In this document: positions 46,000-58,755 of the stretch, in pieces | Layout: every line of letters begins with the position of its first letter | How positions within the stretch are numbered: position 1 is the first letter of the stretch | Source: Scatophagus argus | Taxonomy: Eukaryota; Chordata; Actinopteri; Scatophagidae | Direction: 5' to 3' | Assembly (NCBI RefSeq): GCF_020382885.2 | Contig: NC_058513.1 | Coordinates: forward strand, 16,455,641 to 16,519,640 | Length of the DNA: 64,000 nucleotides | Translations under genes and position numbers: made by a program | Notes under the pieces: model-generated | The model's database searches: none | Told to the model about the DNA's origin: nothing | The model's input: only the letters and a program-made list of their open reading frames with translations

Positions 46000-46290
46000 G
46001 ATGTAGCCGTCCCGTTTCATGCTAGCTTACTACTGGTGTCTTAAACACGAGCAGCTCCTGTCCTGCTCTCCGCACAACAACAAACGCGCTTTCCGCGACA
46101 GGAAGACGAGCGAGACAGAGACACGGACAGACATATAGCGTGTATTTTTGACGACAGAGATCCTGGTGAAGTTGCGAGCGTGTGGATGAGTGGATTTAAG
46201 GGGGACAAAAAACACGTCGCATCCACATTTTCTTGGCAGACTTTGGAGGACAGAGCAGCGGCCGCGGACTGTCCGCTCCACCGTAACCTG
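46000..46290 (+). other. candidate first noncoding exon of a downstream gene (lzts2 by synteny)
   Basis: CpG-rich segment (CGCTTTCCGCGACAGG, AGCGGCCGCGGACTGTCCGC) ending in CGTAACCTG with a near-perfect donor gtaagt at 46291. No long open frame. This looks like a 5'UTR exon with its CpG-rich promoter; the left edge is arbitrary. In other vertebrates LZTS2 lies next to TWNK in the same orientation, so it is the first candidate owner. No coding sequence of that gene was seen in the window. Confidence 0.45.
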
Positions 46291-47545
46291 GTAAGTTAAG
46301 CTTTTACTGTAACTAACTCTAAATAATAACGTGAGGCGTGAAGTCGACACTGCAGCTGTAGAAGTCCACGCGTGTACTGATGCCTTTGTAAGCTCATGGA
46401 CACTTTATAATTTATTTAAAAAAAAAACTTTGCCACACATTCCTTCCCTCTGCGCAGGTGTGTGAAGGTTAAATTAATTCCTCTGGCTTGCCGTTGTTCC
46501 CTTTTTGTCTGAAAACACACTGTAAATAAATCATGGAGGAAGTTAAGTTTAAGTTAGTGACTTTTTTCTCCCTTTTCGTCAAATCTCCCAGCTCTCTCAT
46601 GTAAAATGCCCCCCTGGAGGCCCCTGAAGTCTTTGTGGTCCTCTTTTTAAAAAGCGCATTTCCATTCTTATCAAAGTGAGCATCGGACAGGGCAGGTCGA
46701 CTGGGTTTAGACATAACAAAGTGCCTCTTACAGTAACCATATCCACACTCATTTCCTGCTCAGCCTCAGTGCAGATCATAAATCAACAATTTCCGTACGG
46801 ACCCAAAACAAATCTTATTGCTTTTATCTTGTCTTTGTATAAATAAAGGCCGTGGTCCCGCTCCGGCGTGCTGCTCTCCATGTTGTCCCGGTTGTTTAGT
46901 GTATGGGACATTATTTCTTATATTATTGCTTTATTCTATCATCCAACTTTTTTAGTCCTTTTGCAGCAAGGCAAATACTACAAATGTCTTCCTCTGGTCT
47001 GGGACAGTTTGTTCCTCACCTTTTCAAAGCTGGAAAGAATATTCGTGAACTTGTAGCATGAACTGGGACCTGAAATCCGGGTCTGTCCCACAGACGGTGA
47101 ACTGGGTGCTGACTTTGTAGGTGCTAAAATAAAAAATGCTAAATCCCACAAATGGGGTTTGCTGTGCAACTGGGTGCAAGAGCTCCCAGCAGTCGGTCTT
47201 CATGTGGATCATGTCTGTGGGTCCAGCGGCGGCAACACAATCCGTACTCTTATTTATTCAGTCTGTATGTAAGAAAAGAAGTTCAAGTACCGTCTGACCA
47301 GACCCGCCTTGGGGCGCAGCAATAACATATGTGAATTCTTAAAATGAATGGCATTCCCCCTGCGTCTGCAGCCACTTTTGGCCCGACACAGAGACACTTT
47401 TCACAGAATCATTACGCTGCCGGGTGGGACCAGAAGTCCACAGCTTGTGTTTTACTGGGAGAAACAAGAGCATAATTCACTGCTTTGCACACATTAAAGT
47501 TAGCTTGTTGGCTTCCTGGTGCATGTGTGCATTACAGGTCTATAA

Positions 47546-47569
47546 ATATATATATATATATATATATAA
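47546..47569 (+). repeat. (TA)n microsatellite
   Basis: About 12 AT units. Confidence 0.95.
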
Positions 47570-50263
47570 AAAAATGTGCTTGTACGCAGCTGCTTCATTT
47601 GTAAACACAGGAACAAGTAAGATGACAACCTGACAAAGAAGAGCAAACAAGCTGAACAGCAGAGCAACTTTTCCCAGCTCTGCAGGATGTTCGCTTCAAA
47701 TTTCTGATGCCCAAACACACAGGGAGGTCAAATGCTCACCTCAGCTTGCTGGCTCAGGGTGGACTCACTGTGAGCCTCGACGGGGGACCGGGGGAAGGGG
47801 GGCGGTATTTGCATTGATAATTTTTCATGTGATATTATAAGCACATGGCAGAGGATCTGCTCCGTCAGCGTTTCAGGACGTTTCAGCTCTCCCTCGTCTC
47901 ATACGTGACAGGAATGTTATGACTCTTAATGCAATAAACTTTTTCAGGAACCACGGTTTGGGGAATAAAAAGTGTTAAATGGAGAAGTTATGGCAAAACT
48001 TTAAAGGTCTAAAACGGGGTTTTCCAGATTGAGAACAGCTTATCCCTCTCATCACGGATGATTTGGAAGATTTAGCACAGATTTTCCTAAATCTCGCCCA
48101 TCGCTTTGTCGAGTGTCATCTTTCAATGTGGACTCTCCTCCATCTTTTACCACCCACTTCGTTGATGTATTCCCTCATTAATCTGTCATCTACAGGCCTG
48201 TGGGTACAGTCGCAAATACATACATACTCCTCCGGCCTCGGGGTTGGAGCCATTGTCATTAAAACGATTGTCTGAGGCGGCGGCGGCGGCTCACCGTTTC
48301 ATGTGTAATGGGTTGTTAAAGTAAGCACACTTATCACAGAGCAGGTCTGCAGGAGCCTCGAGGTACAGCATAGGACTGCGTACCTGGGAAGGACTGCGTA
48401 CCTGTGTGCATACAGTAAGTACGTGTGTTTTTGTCCTGATGTGTGCAGCCGACAGTCGACCCTGTTCAGTTACCTACAGGGAGGGACGCACCTCGTTGGT
48501 TTCTGGTTTGACTTTGTGGAGTCAGGGAGCTGTGAGCATTTATTGGTCCGAAAGGCCGAGTTTCGTAATAGAAAACGTGTTTTCTGTAAGCGATCCCTGC
48601 CCGCCGAGCTGCCGCGCAGGCTGCCCTTGAGTCGTTTTCAGTTGAAGGTCAAGTCCCTCCACGCTTTGTTACCGGCTACACAAACCTTGAGGAACAAATG
48701 AAAAGAGAAACCTTAGAAGACAAGACAACAATGGGAACATAGTGGGGGATGTTTGGCCATCAGGCGACATGAAAACTCTGTTGTGTTTCTAGTTTTCTCG
48801 AGGGCCCAGCATGACAGATGAAAAGCTGATTTAGCATTTTGTGGATTTCAGTGTTTATTTAGTGTCTCATTGTGTTGACTCTTCTCTCCTGTCACCGGTT
48901 GCTTACTATAATTACAGATGTTGCACAGTTTCCCACAGCACAGTATTTAAAACTGCCTGAGATAATGACTCCGGGACTCGGTGTGGCTTTTCAAACAATG
49001 AGCCGTGACGCAAAACAGGCTGCAGGCTTATTTCTGTTGGGTCTCTGCTTGACTGCAACGTGAGCGAATGACTGCAGTGATGTCTGAAACGTCTTCAGAT
49101 TAAATTCCGCTAAAGTCGCTGTGTGCTGATTTGCGTGCTGTGTCGGGGATTTCACGGTGTGGTTGGCAGGCTGGTGGCTGTTAAGGATCTGCTGTAGTGT
49201 CACAACACGCGGTACAAAACCCAGGCCGAACAGGCTGAATCCACAGCACATGCAGCGTGTTGACAAAGCAAAGTGAGCACAGTTGGCCTTTGGCCGTCGG
49301 TCCTCGTCTTCCTCCTGTAGAGTTTGGTCCAAATAGATGTTCTGACCCATGTCGTGCTTCTTTGAACCTGTGTGGGGACATCACATCCCGCACGGCGATT
49401 CAGGTCACTTCTGATTAAGTTGTCAGCCACAGAAATCCAGTTTTTGTAAGAGTCTTTGACCCCGGTCTGCCGGGGACACGTGTCTGTGAATGACATGGGA
49501 GTAAATCTGGTGACTAAGCCCACTTTTTAACCAAAAATCCTAAACTTGAATCATAAATGTATCCTTAAATATATCAGATTTTTTTGGTGTGTACTCTTGT
49601 CCGTTGTTTTAAACCTTTTTAATCAGGTTAAGAAAGGTGGCACAATAAATGATTAGGAATGACTGGGCCACTGAGGGGAAACGTCCTGAATCGTATTGTA
49701 TTTGTTTTCACTCAGAAATGATTTATGAAGTTTGTGTGACTTGGCTGTAATGCGGCCCTTTTCAGACCGCAAAACAAAAAACATTTAAAGTTACCCTGCC
49801 AAGTTTTCTTTCAAACAAACACACTGGTGTTTACACTCTGTGTTTCTTCCCAAAAGGCACTGATGAACAAACACATTTTTTTCCCTCCATCATAAAACAT
49901 TTTCAGAGCTGATTTTTAAAAAAATATATATTTTGGAAGCAGCATTGACTGAACCCCTGTCTTCATCATCCAGCAGTCGTCTTCTTCTTCTTCTTGTCCC
50001 TTGTTAACTGGCATATTGCAGCATTTCTTGGCGCTTCGTCAGTCGGTGGGATCTCATGAATCCGAGGGTGATGATGATGTGATGATGTCCCACAGCCCCG
50101 GCTTCATGTTGTGACCGACATTTGTGCTCCACGTACTCATCTGTGTGGTAGTAGAGGATCAGATACAAACAAAACAGGGACCTGCTCATTAAAACGTCCA
50201 CAGTCCATACAGAACCTTTAAGGACTCGGCATCGTGTAGAAACGATCGTGTGTCTCGTCTCAT

Positions 50264-50300
50264 TATAAGATAAGAACTTTATTGATCCCGCAGGAAATTG
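50264..50300 (-). mobile_element. short LINE 3' tail fragment
   Basis: Contains ACTTTATTGATCCCGCAGGA and GAAATTG on the plus strand, matching the tail seen at 3555-3585 (ACTTTATTGATCACTTTGGG then GAAATTG). A truncated end of the same kind of element. Confidence 0.6.
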
Positions 50301-53300
50301 TTGAAATTATATGGGAATTGGACACGAAACAATCAGAGTAATAGTAATAATCAGAGTAATAAATCGGCGGCCATTTTGATGATCATCATTAAATGGTTTG
50401 GTTGGTCTCGTGTGAGAACAACTCGCCTCCTCCACAGGACTGGTTTGGTATCCTTGTCCAGGTCTTGGTTTTGTGCACAGCTGGACTGCACATCTGTGTG
50501 AGAGGCAGGGGCCGAGGTTTCAGAGACTCCAGCGTGGAGCTGAGTGTCTGTCCTGAGCCGAGCAGGTGACATCTGTGACTGTGATTTATTTAAAGAATAC
50601 TGAGGGTCTGAAGCATCTAGAGGATACAGGATCAGATGTATGACTCCCACTCTGCTGAAACCTCATGTGGTTTTTGCTTTGTCCCGATTTTCAGGTGCAG
50701 ACCACAGCAGCCATTAATCTGCAGGTATGTTTTACCTCCCAGGTCGTCACATCCTCCTGCTGCTTTGACTGACCCAATTTCAATGCAAATGGGCCGCAGT
50801 ACCAAACCAACCAGCATCCATATTTTAGACCTTTAAACTTCCTAATGCCAGTCGAAGTCTTCTTATGCTTCTTCCAGAAACTTTTGCCCAAAGGTACTCC
50901 ATTTGGAGAACCACTGAAACTTCCTCTCTGCCTCTTCATCAGTGCCACATTAATGTCACCCTTTTCTCCAACTCACACAGTGAGTTTTCATGTCAATGAA
51001 ATGACTTTGGTCCCCTGAATTCCTAATCGCTGACGTGCCTCAATCTCCTCTACGGGGCTTATGTGTTTATTAGGCCCGTTTCACATGCCGCAGTTGGAAA
51101 AACGGTCGATTTCTCCGACATCACTTACCCTCCACTCGGCCTGTCCTGGCTGAATGAGGCTTATTCACATTCCTCACTGCACTGACAAAAGGCAGGATTG
51201 TTTCTTATCTGATGCAAAGTGGGAATGATGATCTGGCTCTGTACTGCTTTTATTCTACTAACTGCTCAGTGTTCGTCTCCTGAATCCTGATGACTGTGAA
51301 CTAATAAAAGTCCCCTCCCTCCCTTCTGATATGCTGCATAGAGAAACAGAGATCGGACCCCCCTTCTGCATCTGTTAACTCAATCACTGCTCCATTACTA
51401 TAAAAACGTTCCGTGTGCCCTTTCTTCCCTCTGAACTGACCCACGTCGTCGCAGCATCCTGTCCTGCAGCCGCACTGAGAATGAGTCCCGAGGAGCCGCC
51501 GCAGTAATGATTTGATTTACAGTTTGGTAAACAGCCCTGATAAGATGCCAGAATGGCTGGAATTTGCTTTCCCTTCAGGGCAAAGTCGGCGGCGGTATCA
51601 CTTAGCGACTTCGGGAGGGGGGAGGAGGAGGAGGAGGAGGAGTGTCCTTGGAGGGAAAAACACTTCATATTCACTGGACTCTAAAGTCGCTGGATTAGTC
51701 ACACTGCATTGGTTCTGGTAGGGACTCCTCTGAGCAGATCAGTGTTGTGCTGATGGTTCTGTTGGTTGGTCAGTGCACCTCAACACCTGTTAGATGGACT
51801 GAATTTAAATTTTGTGCTGCCCAGAGGATGTTCTGACTTTTCCTCTGGTCTACTGTCATCATCCGGTCAAAATTCAAGTCCGTCCAACTTTGGTTTACAA
51901 CCAAATACCTGCAAAACTAACGAGCTCCACAGCTGTTCTCGTTTTTAACACGAACAACCGAATTAAAGTCGGCTAACACGCATGCTAACACAGTAAACAC
52001 GTCACTGAGATTTCACCATCCGGCTGGAAGCGGTGATGTGTCGTGCAGCCTTCAGCATGATAACATTTCCCTCCGACTGCCGTGTAAGTGCTCAGATTAC
52101 ACAAGTTCAGATGTCAGGATTAGTCAGAGAATGTGGGCACAGTTTTGTTATGTTATCCCAAGCTTACACCGAAAACAGTTGCGTCAGGAGAATATTTCAC
52201 ACTGCATTTACACGTCTGTTGTCGCTTGCGGATGATTACGTGCGTAAAAGAAATGTGTCAAAAAGCAACATGCCCTTTTCCCGCGAGCAGCTGTGATTGC
52301 GATGGTATTTAGTGTGATCGTGACTTTCACAGCTGCTGCAGGGAGGCCATATGTGCTGATGTACAGTACGAGCCTGCAGCCTCTCTGACTCCTACGTTTC
52401 CCCCACCACTCACACACTCTTCAGCTGGGTCGCCTGCCTGCTGTCCTGCTGTCATCCATCTCGCACCTCCTGATTGCGGCGTAACGCGCAGCCAAGCTCG
52501 CAGACGGCGGTTGGGAACGTGAGGAAGCAAGCAGGTCAGCAGTTTGAGATGGAGTTGTGTAGCGGATTAAAAGTTAAGCTGTGTCCTTCGCTTCTGCAGC
52601 AGGTCCATTTTATTACAATGTGAGGTAGCATCGTACTCACCGAGTCCAGAACGAGGACACATGAAGAAGACAGGTTGGATGGGCTCTGCTTGAGAAACTT
52701 CGTATCCAAAATGTGTGGCTGCTGATCCCATAGACCTGACTTTTGTAGGCCTGTTTTTGACCCAACATGCTGAAGGTCCTGTGAACTGGAGACCATCAGA
52801 GTCAACACTGGATGTTATCGCTTCATTATCAGTGACTTACTGATGGACAGAATGAGTTTCATTTGAATGGTGAACAAACTACAATGTGATGACAACGTGT
52901 GATGCGTTGAGTACAGCCAGAAGACGAAGTTGTTATAAACCGGAATTATCCTTTACATTCAAATCTCGCATCTGCCAGCTTCCCTTCTGTTTCGTTCTTC
53001 TCTGTTTAAATCTGCAATTCCGTTTGTTTTGTTTTGTTTCTATAACCCTCACTTCCTCCTTTCGTCATATCATTTTTATTTCTTTGACGGGTTTTCAAAA
53101 CATGGTCAAATAACAATGGCTTTTTCACTTCAATCTGGAACCCACAACCCCACGCTAATATTTTGCACTGTGTTCTTTGTTGGTTAAGTTTAGAGTTGGG
53201 GGAGGAAATCGGCCTCGCCAGCCGATCGCCAGGAGAGTTCCTAAAATTGCTGCAGCGGTTCTCATATTTTTCTGCCGTGCCTCCCTTCAGGACAATGACA

Positions 53301-54159
53301 GTGGAAGCAAATAATAAAAGAAGGATCCAGGTTTCTGTTCCGTGTTCACATGTTTTACATGGGACGCAACGCTCCCGCCCGGAGCGGGCTGCGTTAAAAA
53401 GGGGCTAGTGTGTAAGTGGGACGACCCCTCCCTGAGGTTGGTTGTTTGGATATTTTTAAATACATTCCTATTCGCTCTCTGTGTGTGATCTCTGGCCTGA
53501 TTATCTACTGCTGAGAGGCCATGAGATGGACAGGACACACACACACACACACACAGACTTAACGATAAGCACAAAGATGCTGATATCTCAGACACACGAG
53601 GCCCAGTCCTGGAGCGAAGGCCAACCGCGTGTGGTGGGAGGCAGGCTGCGAGGGCGCGGATCAGAAGCTGCGGGGGTGGTGGGATGCACGGCTGCGTCAC
53701 AGCGTTGCATAAGGGCTTATGCAGGCAGAGGGCCGCTGGATCTGATGTAATTAGCGCTGGAGAGCCGTCTGTCCCGCCTGCGCGCTCGGAGAGGACGCAG
53801 TTCATCCGTCCACGCTTGACAGAACACTCGAGGCTGCCTGTTGTCACCCTTTTCAGTTACATTCATTTCATTCTTTGTAATCTCTTTCTTTGTTGAGAGA
53901 TAAAATTTCCCTCCCCTTGCAGGCTTCCTTACATTTAAAAAGTTCAATATAAAAGTTAAACAAAGCGTTTTTCTCTTTTTTCATGCTTTTTTCAATGCAG
54001 TTTTTTCAGTTATTTTGATAATCTGTTGGATACAGACTCAGCCATAGCCAGTGATAATTACTTCAGATCCACTTTATTTCTTCTACAGTTATTTGCCATT
54101 CAGATTATTATATGCAGCCTCTCCTGAGCATAACTCATAAGCTGTCGTGTTTTTGTCAG

Positions 54160-54475
54160 GCTGCAGAGGAATTCTGTCCGCCTTTCAGTCCACTATGTTG
54201 CACTGCCATGTTTCTACAGTAGCCCAGAATGGACAAACCAAATACTGGCTCTAGAGGAGGTTTTACGGACTTTTAGCGCTGCGATCTGCAACCTCATGAC
54301 TATTTGCCACCAAATCTCACACACGGGAACTTTAAAGTTCAAGGAAGTTCAGTCAGTCAGTGGGTAATTGGGAGCTTTATCGAGTCCTGGTTGCTTGGTT
54401 ATCTGAACTTCTGCTAGATGTCATTGCTTGTTGTAGCTTTTGTCAGTTTGTAGAAATTTGTGGTAAACTGTGAGC
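54160..54475. repeat. teleost dispersed repeat, longer copy
   Basis: Contains AGTAGCCCAGAATGGACAAA, CCAAATACTGGCTCTAGAGG, GGAACTTTAAAGTTCAAGGA, CTGAACTTCTGCTAGATGTC and TTGTTGTAGCTTTTGTCAGT. The last three modules recur in order at 57295-57575. The first two are phrases seen in many fish genomes. Confidence 0.6.
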
Positions 54476-57294
54476 ACATTTTTTTGATATTTTTGACATC
54501 CGCCATCCATCTTAACATCCGCCTTCCTCTTCACACCGGAAGTCTAGTCAGAAATATGTTAAACATTAATCTGATTTGATGTAGGTCTTCAGGAAAAAGG
54601 CTTTGGATAGTTCACGCTCAACATGTAGACCACAATGTACCACCTCCTCACTGACAGCTGCAGTCCTGGTCCTCCGTCGTTTCCTCCTCATCCTCCGTGG
54701 ATGGAGTTTTCTCTCTGTAGGTTTTTCCAAAATGTGGGAGGATGTTTGAGGTTTGGCCTGGATGATCCTAAACAAGGATGTCTGAGAACATCCAGGGACT
54801 TTGCGCTGTTTAATATGTGATGCTTTCCATGTGGGCCATCTTCTCGCTGTCCAAACAAGGCCGACATGCCAGTTTTCCCCAGCGGATTCCCTTCCCACCC
54901 CCTGCCCATTTTACCCCTTCAAATAAACAACCGTGTGATTTCTGAATTTCTGAACACGAACTTCCTAGTATTCTCTCCGAGTTGATTTATGCAGTTATGT
55001 TCTGGATCACGACTGTGCTCGAGCAAATGGCTGTGAAATGTCAACAGGTGACAGATTTTCAGCATTTTTAGCATTTGGTATCAGATGTCCAGCACTGTCA
55101 TCATGACTGTCCGTATGATGTGATTTTATTCTCCACCGCTTCCCTGCTTACTGGAAGGCCTTTGTTCTGGGTGTGTTGCTTCCACCACCTCTTAAGGGGT
55201 TTGTTAACTTGACTGGAGCTTTTGGCACGCGGCTGAACATTAGAATAATAAACCTGAGTGCTGTGGGGTGGCAGTGTTTGGATAAGGAAGAAACGGTCGA
55301 CACCCTGTTCCTCAGTCGTCCTCTGGCTCTGTGTGTCTGTGTGTGTGTGTGTTCATTTGCTTTTGTGTGTGCGGATGTGAAGGCCTGACAAACACCGAAC
55401 CTCATTTATCCTCCTTTCTCCTTCTCTATTTCACTGCCCTTCCCAGTAAGTATCTAAATTTATGTCCTGCACCACTTCCTATTTAAACCTGCAGTGTGGA
55501 ACTTTTGTCTCCCCCTTCTGGCAGAGAGAGTAATTACACAAACACTGTCTGACGCCACGAGCTCCACCTTACTCCTGCACCTCTTCCGTGTGCAGGTTGT
55601 TTACGTGTTGTCTTGTGAGAGATGAGATGGACTGGATTGTTTTGGCCAAACAGACTTGGGATACTGAATAGAAACTCCCAAAGCTCTTTTTTACTTTTAC
55701 TATTTCTTTGTTCATCTGGGAGATTGACAGCCCTCCTGGCCACAGATTAAACCTAAATCTGCATTCTCTTTCCCCTCATGTGTCTTCTGTCTTTGACTCG
55801 TGAACATACAAACTTTCCTTGACTGGGCTGACGCGTTATGATGTGCAGATCAGTTTGAAGACCACACACATTCAAAACTTTACCTGTTTTATTACCTGTT
55901 CGATGTTCCAAGGCTTGGGAAGGATGTGAGAAAATCCAAAATCAAAGGAAAGATGGTCAAGATGAGGAGAAAGTTAATGTTATGGAGGGATGTTGACTCT
56001 CGTGTTTTTCACAGGTCGAATAAAAAGAAATCTCTGACCAGAAGACATAAAAATAAAACACGAAGTACTTCTATCAAAGCAGCAAATCCCACGTTTGTGT
56101 GTCTTGTACCCGTCGCATACACACTCGACTCTCAGTGTCTTATATTCAGGATGAAACGGTAGTTTTGTTTTACAATGCCATCTCAGCCCAAGGACACGCT
56201 TAGGACATTAAACCTTCTTAACGCTTGAAATGACGCTTGGTCACCTGTTCAGTCGATCACCATTTCAAACAGAAAGTGCAGGTGCTTTATCTGCTTTGAA
56301 CTGTCATGAAGACAATTCACGTCCGCTTCAAAGGGACTTTCTGAGAGGGGCTGACTCGCACTAATTCTTCTAAGTCGGCTCTTTCTCCTAAATAAAATGG
56401 CTTTTCTTTCCGATGGAGAAGAACTCATCTTCGCTCCTCTTCTCCATCGACTGTGGATTGACTTACAGGTCAGTTCATGTCATAGCGAGACTTAGTGGTA
56501 TCGAGGGCTGTGTTTGAAGGTGCACGTTGAGCAGATGAATAATATCATGGTAATCTCAGTGCCGCCCTCTGCTCTCTTTTCAATTCAGACCTCGTGCTCC
56601 TGTCTCGGTGTCTCTCCCTCTGCTGTTTGGTCCTTTTTAATGAGGATTATCCCCTTCAGTGTCGGAGCAGCAGGTGAGGCGAGCAGCCCTCTCAAGCTTC
56701 AAACACCTGTTTATGATCTGTGGACACGTTACCGTCTCTCTTTAAAATAAGCACTGCTTTACGGGGCTCGAAGTACATACTGCGGCTTGGCACTGTCACT
56801 GTGCGACATTGAAGAAGCTGTCTCGAAGCCATCTGGATTGAGCTGCATTACATGTGGGAAGCCTCAGTCTCCACAGCACTTCCATCTGCCTGTAACGTAC
56901 TAATAGAGCGTGCCTGGCACAGATGGAAGGGCTGCAGGTTTGTTTAGCTTTAAGTAAAGCTTGTGCATTTGCAGTCACCCTGCAGGCATTTGGTAACAGT
57001 AATTTCAGCAAACATCCCTGATCCTGCTGATGAAACAGGATGCAGATTAACCGGTTAGCTGCTCCTCCACACTCCTGCTGCAGTTCACCACGACCTCATC
57101 GGGTCAAGACTTCGGTTTCAAGTCCAGATCCAGTCCGGTGATGTTTTCCCAAGGTTTATTATTTTAGGTTGCCTGCTGTCTATTCTGTTTGCTATCATGA
57201 TTTGTATGCTATGGATTTGTATTGTTTTGTCGCAGGCCAAGACAAATGTTCCACGTTTGGGACAGTGAAGTTGATCTTGATCTTATTACATCCC

Positions 57295-57575
57295 TGAAAA
57301 TCCTACACGCAGGACCTTTACAGTTCAAGGAAGTTCAATCGGTGCATGTTGTTTCCGAAGTCACTGAGTAATCGTGGGCTCAGTATTAACCAAAATCCAT
57401 CTTTGATCTTTGCTTTTATTGAGTTCCTTTCTCATGCTCTCACTCTTTATCCTGTTTAATTACAGAAACGCCATCTGGTGACGCAGGACTGCTGGTTGGT
57501 TAGCTGAACTTCTGGTAGATGTCATTTGTTGTTGTAGGTTTTCTCAGTATATAAAGCTCGATGCTAAACCGCGAG
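57295..57575. repeat. teleost dispersed repeat, related shorter copy
   Basis: Shares TTCAAGGAAGTTCA, CTGAACTTCTG(C/G)TAGATGTCAT and TTGTTGTAG with 54326-54450 in the same order and strand; the spacing differs because of insertions. Confidence 0.55.
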
Positions 57576-58621
57576 CGCATTTAGGTCGGTAAGAGATTCA
57601 TAATATGAAAATCTGGATTCATTGCACGGACCAGTAACATTTTACCTGTCTGTCAGTCTGCAAATACCGTTTGAATAATTCATGTACAGCATTACTTGGA
57701 AATATGATCTCTGGAGACAGAACTGGCAATTAGTCCACTGCTTTGGTTTTGATATTTATGAAATTCAGTTATGCTTTCACATGAGCAGGGACGCCTTGAC
57801 AAGTTGGCCTGCAGAGTTGAGCTTTGGGAGGTGTCTGAATACGTCGCCAGCACCTTTTGTTGCCTTTACGTCTTCCCCCATTGGTGTTAGTGGTTTGTCC
57901 TACCTGACCTGATCTAACGTAGTACTTTGCAATGGTAACGTCGTCACGCAGCAGTACTGCGAGGAGCCAGTCTGAAATGATGACCGTCTGGTTTCATGCT
58001 CTCATGCTCTTCTACGCTCAACTTAAATGCTGCTTTACCACTAATGTACCACTTTAATGAACAGCAGATGGAGCCTGTACTTCTTTCCAGATGGTGGCAG
58101 TGCGCTTCTCACCTTTCTGGTCTTTTTCAGTGCCGAGACCAGAATTTGATCCAAAATCTGTTTGTTTTATTAACATCTTTCACGCTTTGTTTCCGCAGCA
58201 CAGCCTGGTTCACTGTGAAACTGTATTTGTCTTTAGATCAAACCTCGCATGACCGCAGAAAATGACAAAAACCTGTTGTGAAAACCCACAAACCTTAGTG
58301 GCCATCCACAAATGTGTACAAGAATCAACACTTAAGTCATCTTTAGTCGACCCGGGGGGATAGTTGTTGGTGGACTGAGTGCGAGGTTTGCACTCGGGCT
58401 TCACTCTTGTTGATGTGGAAAATCCCCCTCAGTCTCAGCCACCTCCATGTGAAGCTTTTTACCCATCATGACTCAGATTTTCCTCTTTTTTGCTGACTTC
58501 TATAAACACACTTGTCACATTTCAGGTTTTCCAGCTCTGCACGGTGGTTGTAGTCTCACTGCTTCTCCTCTGCTGATTCAACAACACGTGTTTTTTGTTT
58601 GTTTGTGTTTTATCCCCTCAG

Positions 58622-58755
58622 TCTGAGAGGAGAACACAGCGAGCCAGTGAGAATGAAGATCTGCTCAGCGGTGTGACTTCCTGGGATGCTCGACCGACCT
58701 GCACCTCGCGCTTGTCTAAGGCCTCCAGAAGCTGAACGCAGGGTGTCATTGACAG
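58622..58755 (+). other. candidate noncoding 5'UTR exon with good splice sites
   Basis: A pyrimidine-rich tract and CCCCTCAG acceptor end at 58621; the donor GACAG|gtaagt begins at 58756. The 134-base segment is exon-like in composition (AGGAGAACACAGCGAGCCAG and so on) but has no long open frame. It fits as a second leader exon joined to the candidate exon ending at 46290. Assignment to lzts2 is by synteny only. Confidence 0.45.

Larger units (their letters stand above)
46291..58621. other. intron-like or intergenic DNA between candidate leader exons
   Basis: Twelve kilobases without recognised coding exons. Noted: (TA)n at 47546-47569, a GGC-rich run near 48277, a LINE tail at 50264-50300, an ORF crossing a CA tract near 53287-53847 that looks non-genic, and two related repeat copies at 54160-54475 and 57295-57575. 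If 46000-46290 and 58622-58755 are exons of one transcript, this is its intron. Confidence 0.4.

Noticed and set aside
53287..53847. 186-codon minus-strand frame
   Set aside because: It passes through a CA microsatellite giving a CVCVCVS run, lacks any domain feature and has no splice or promoter support.
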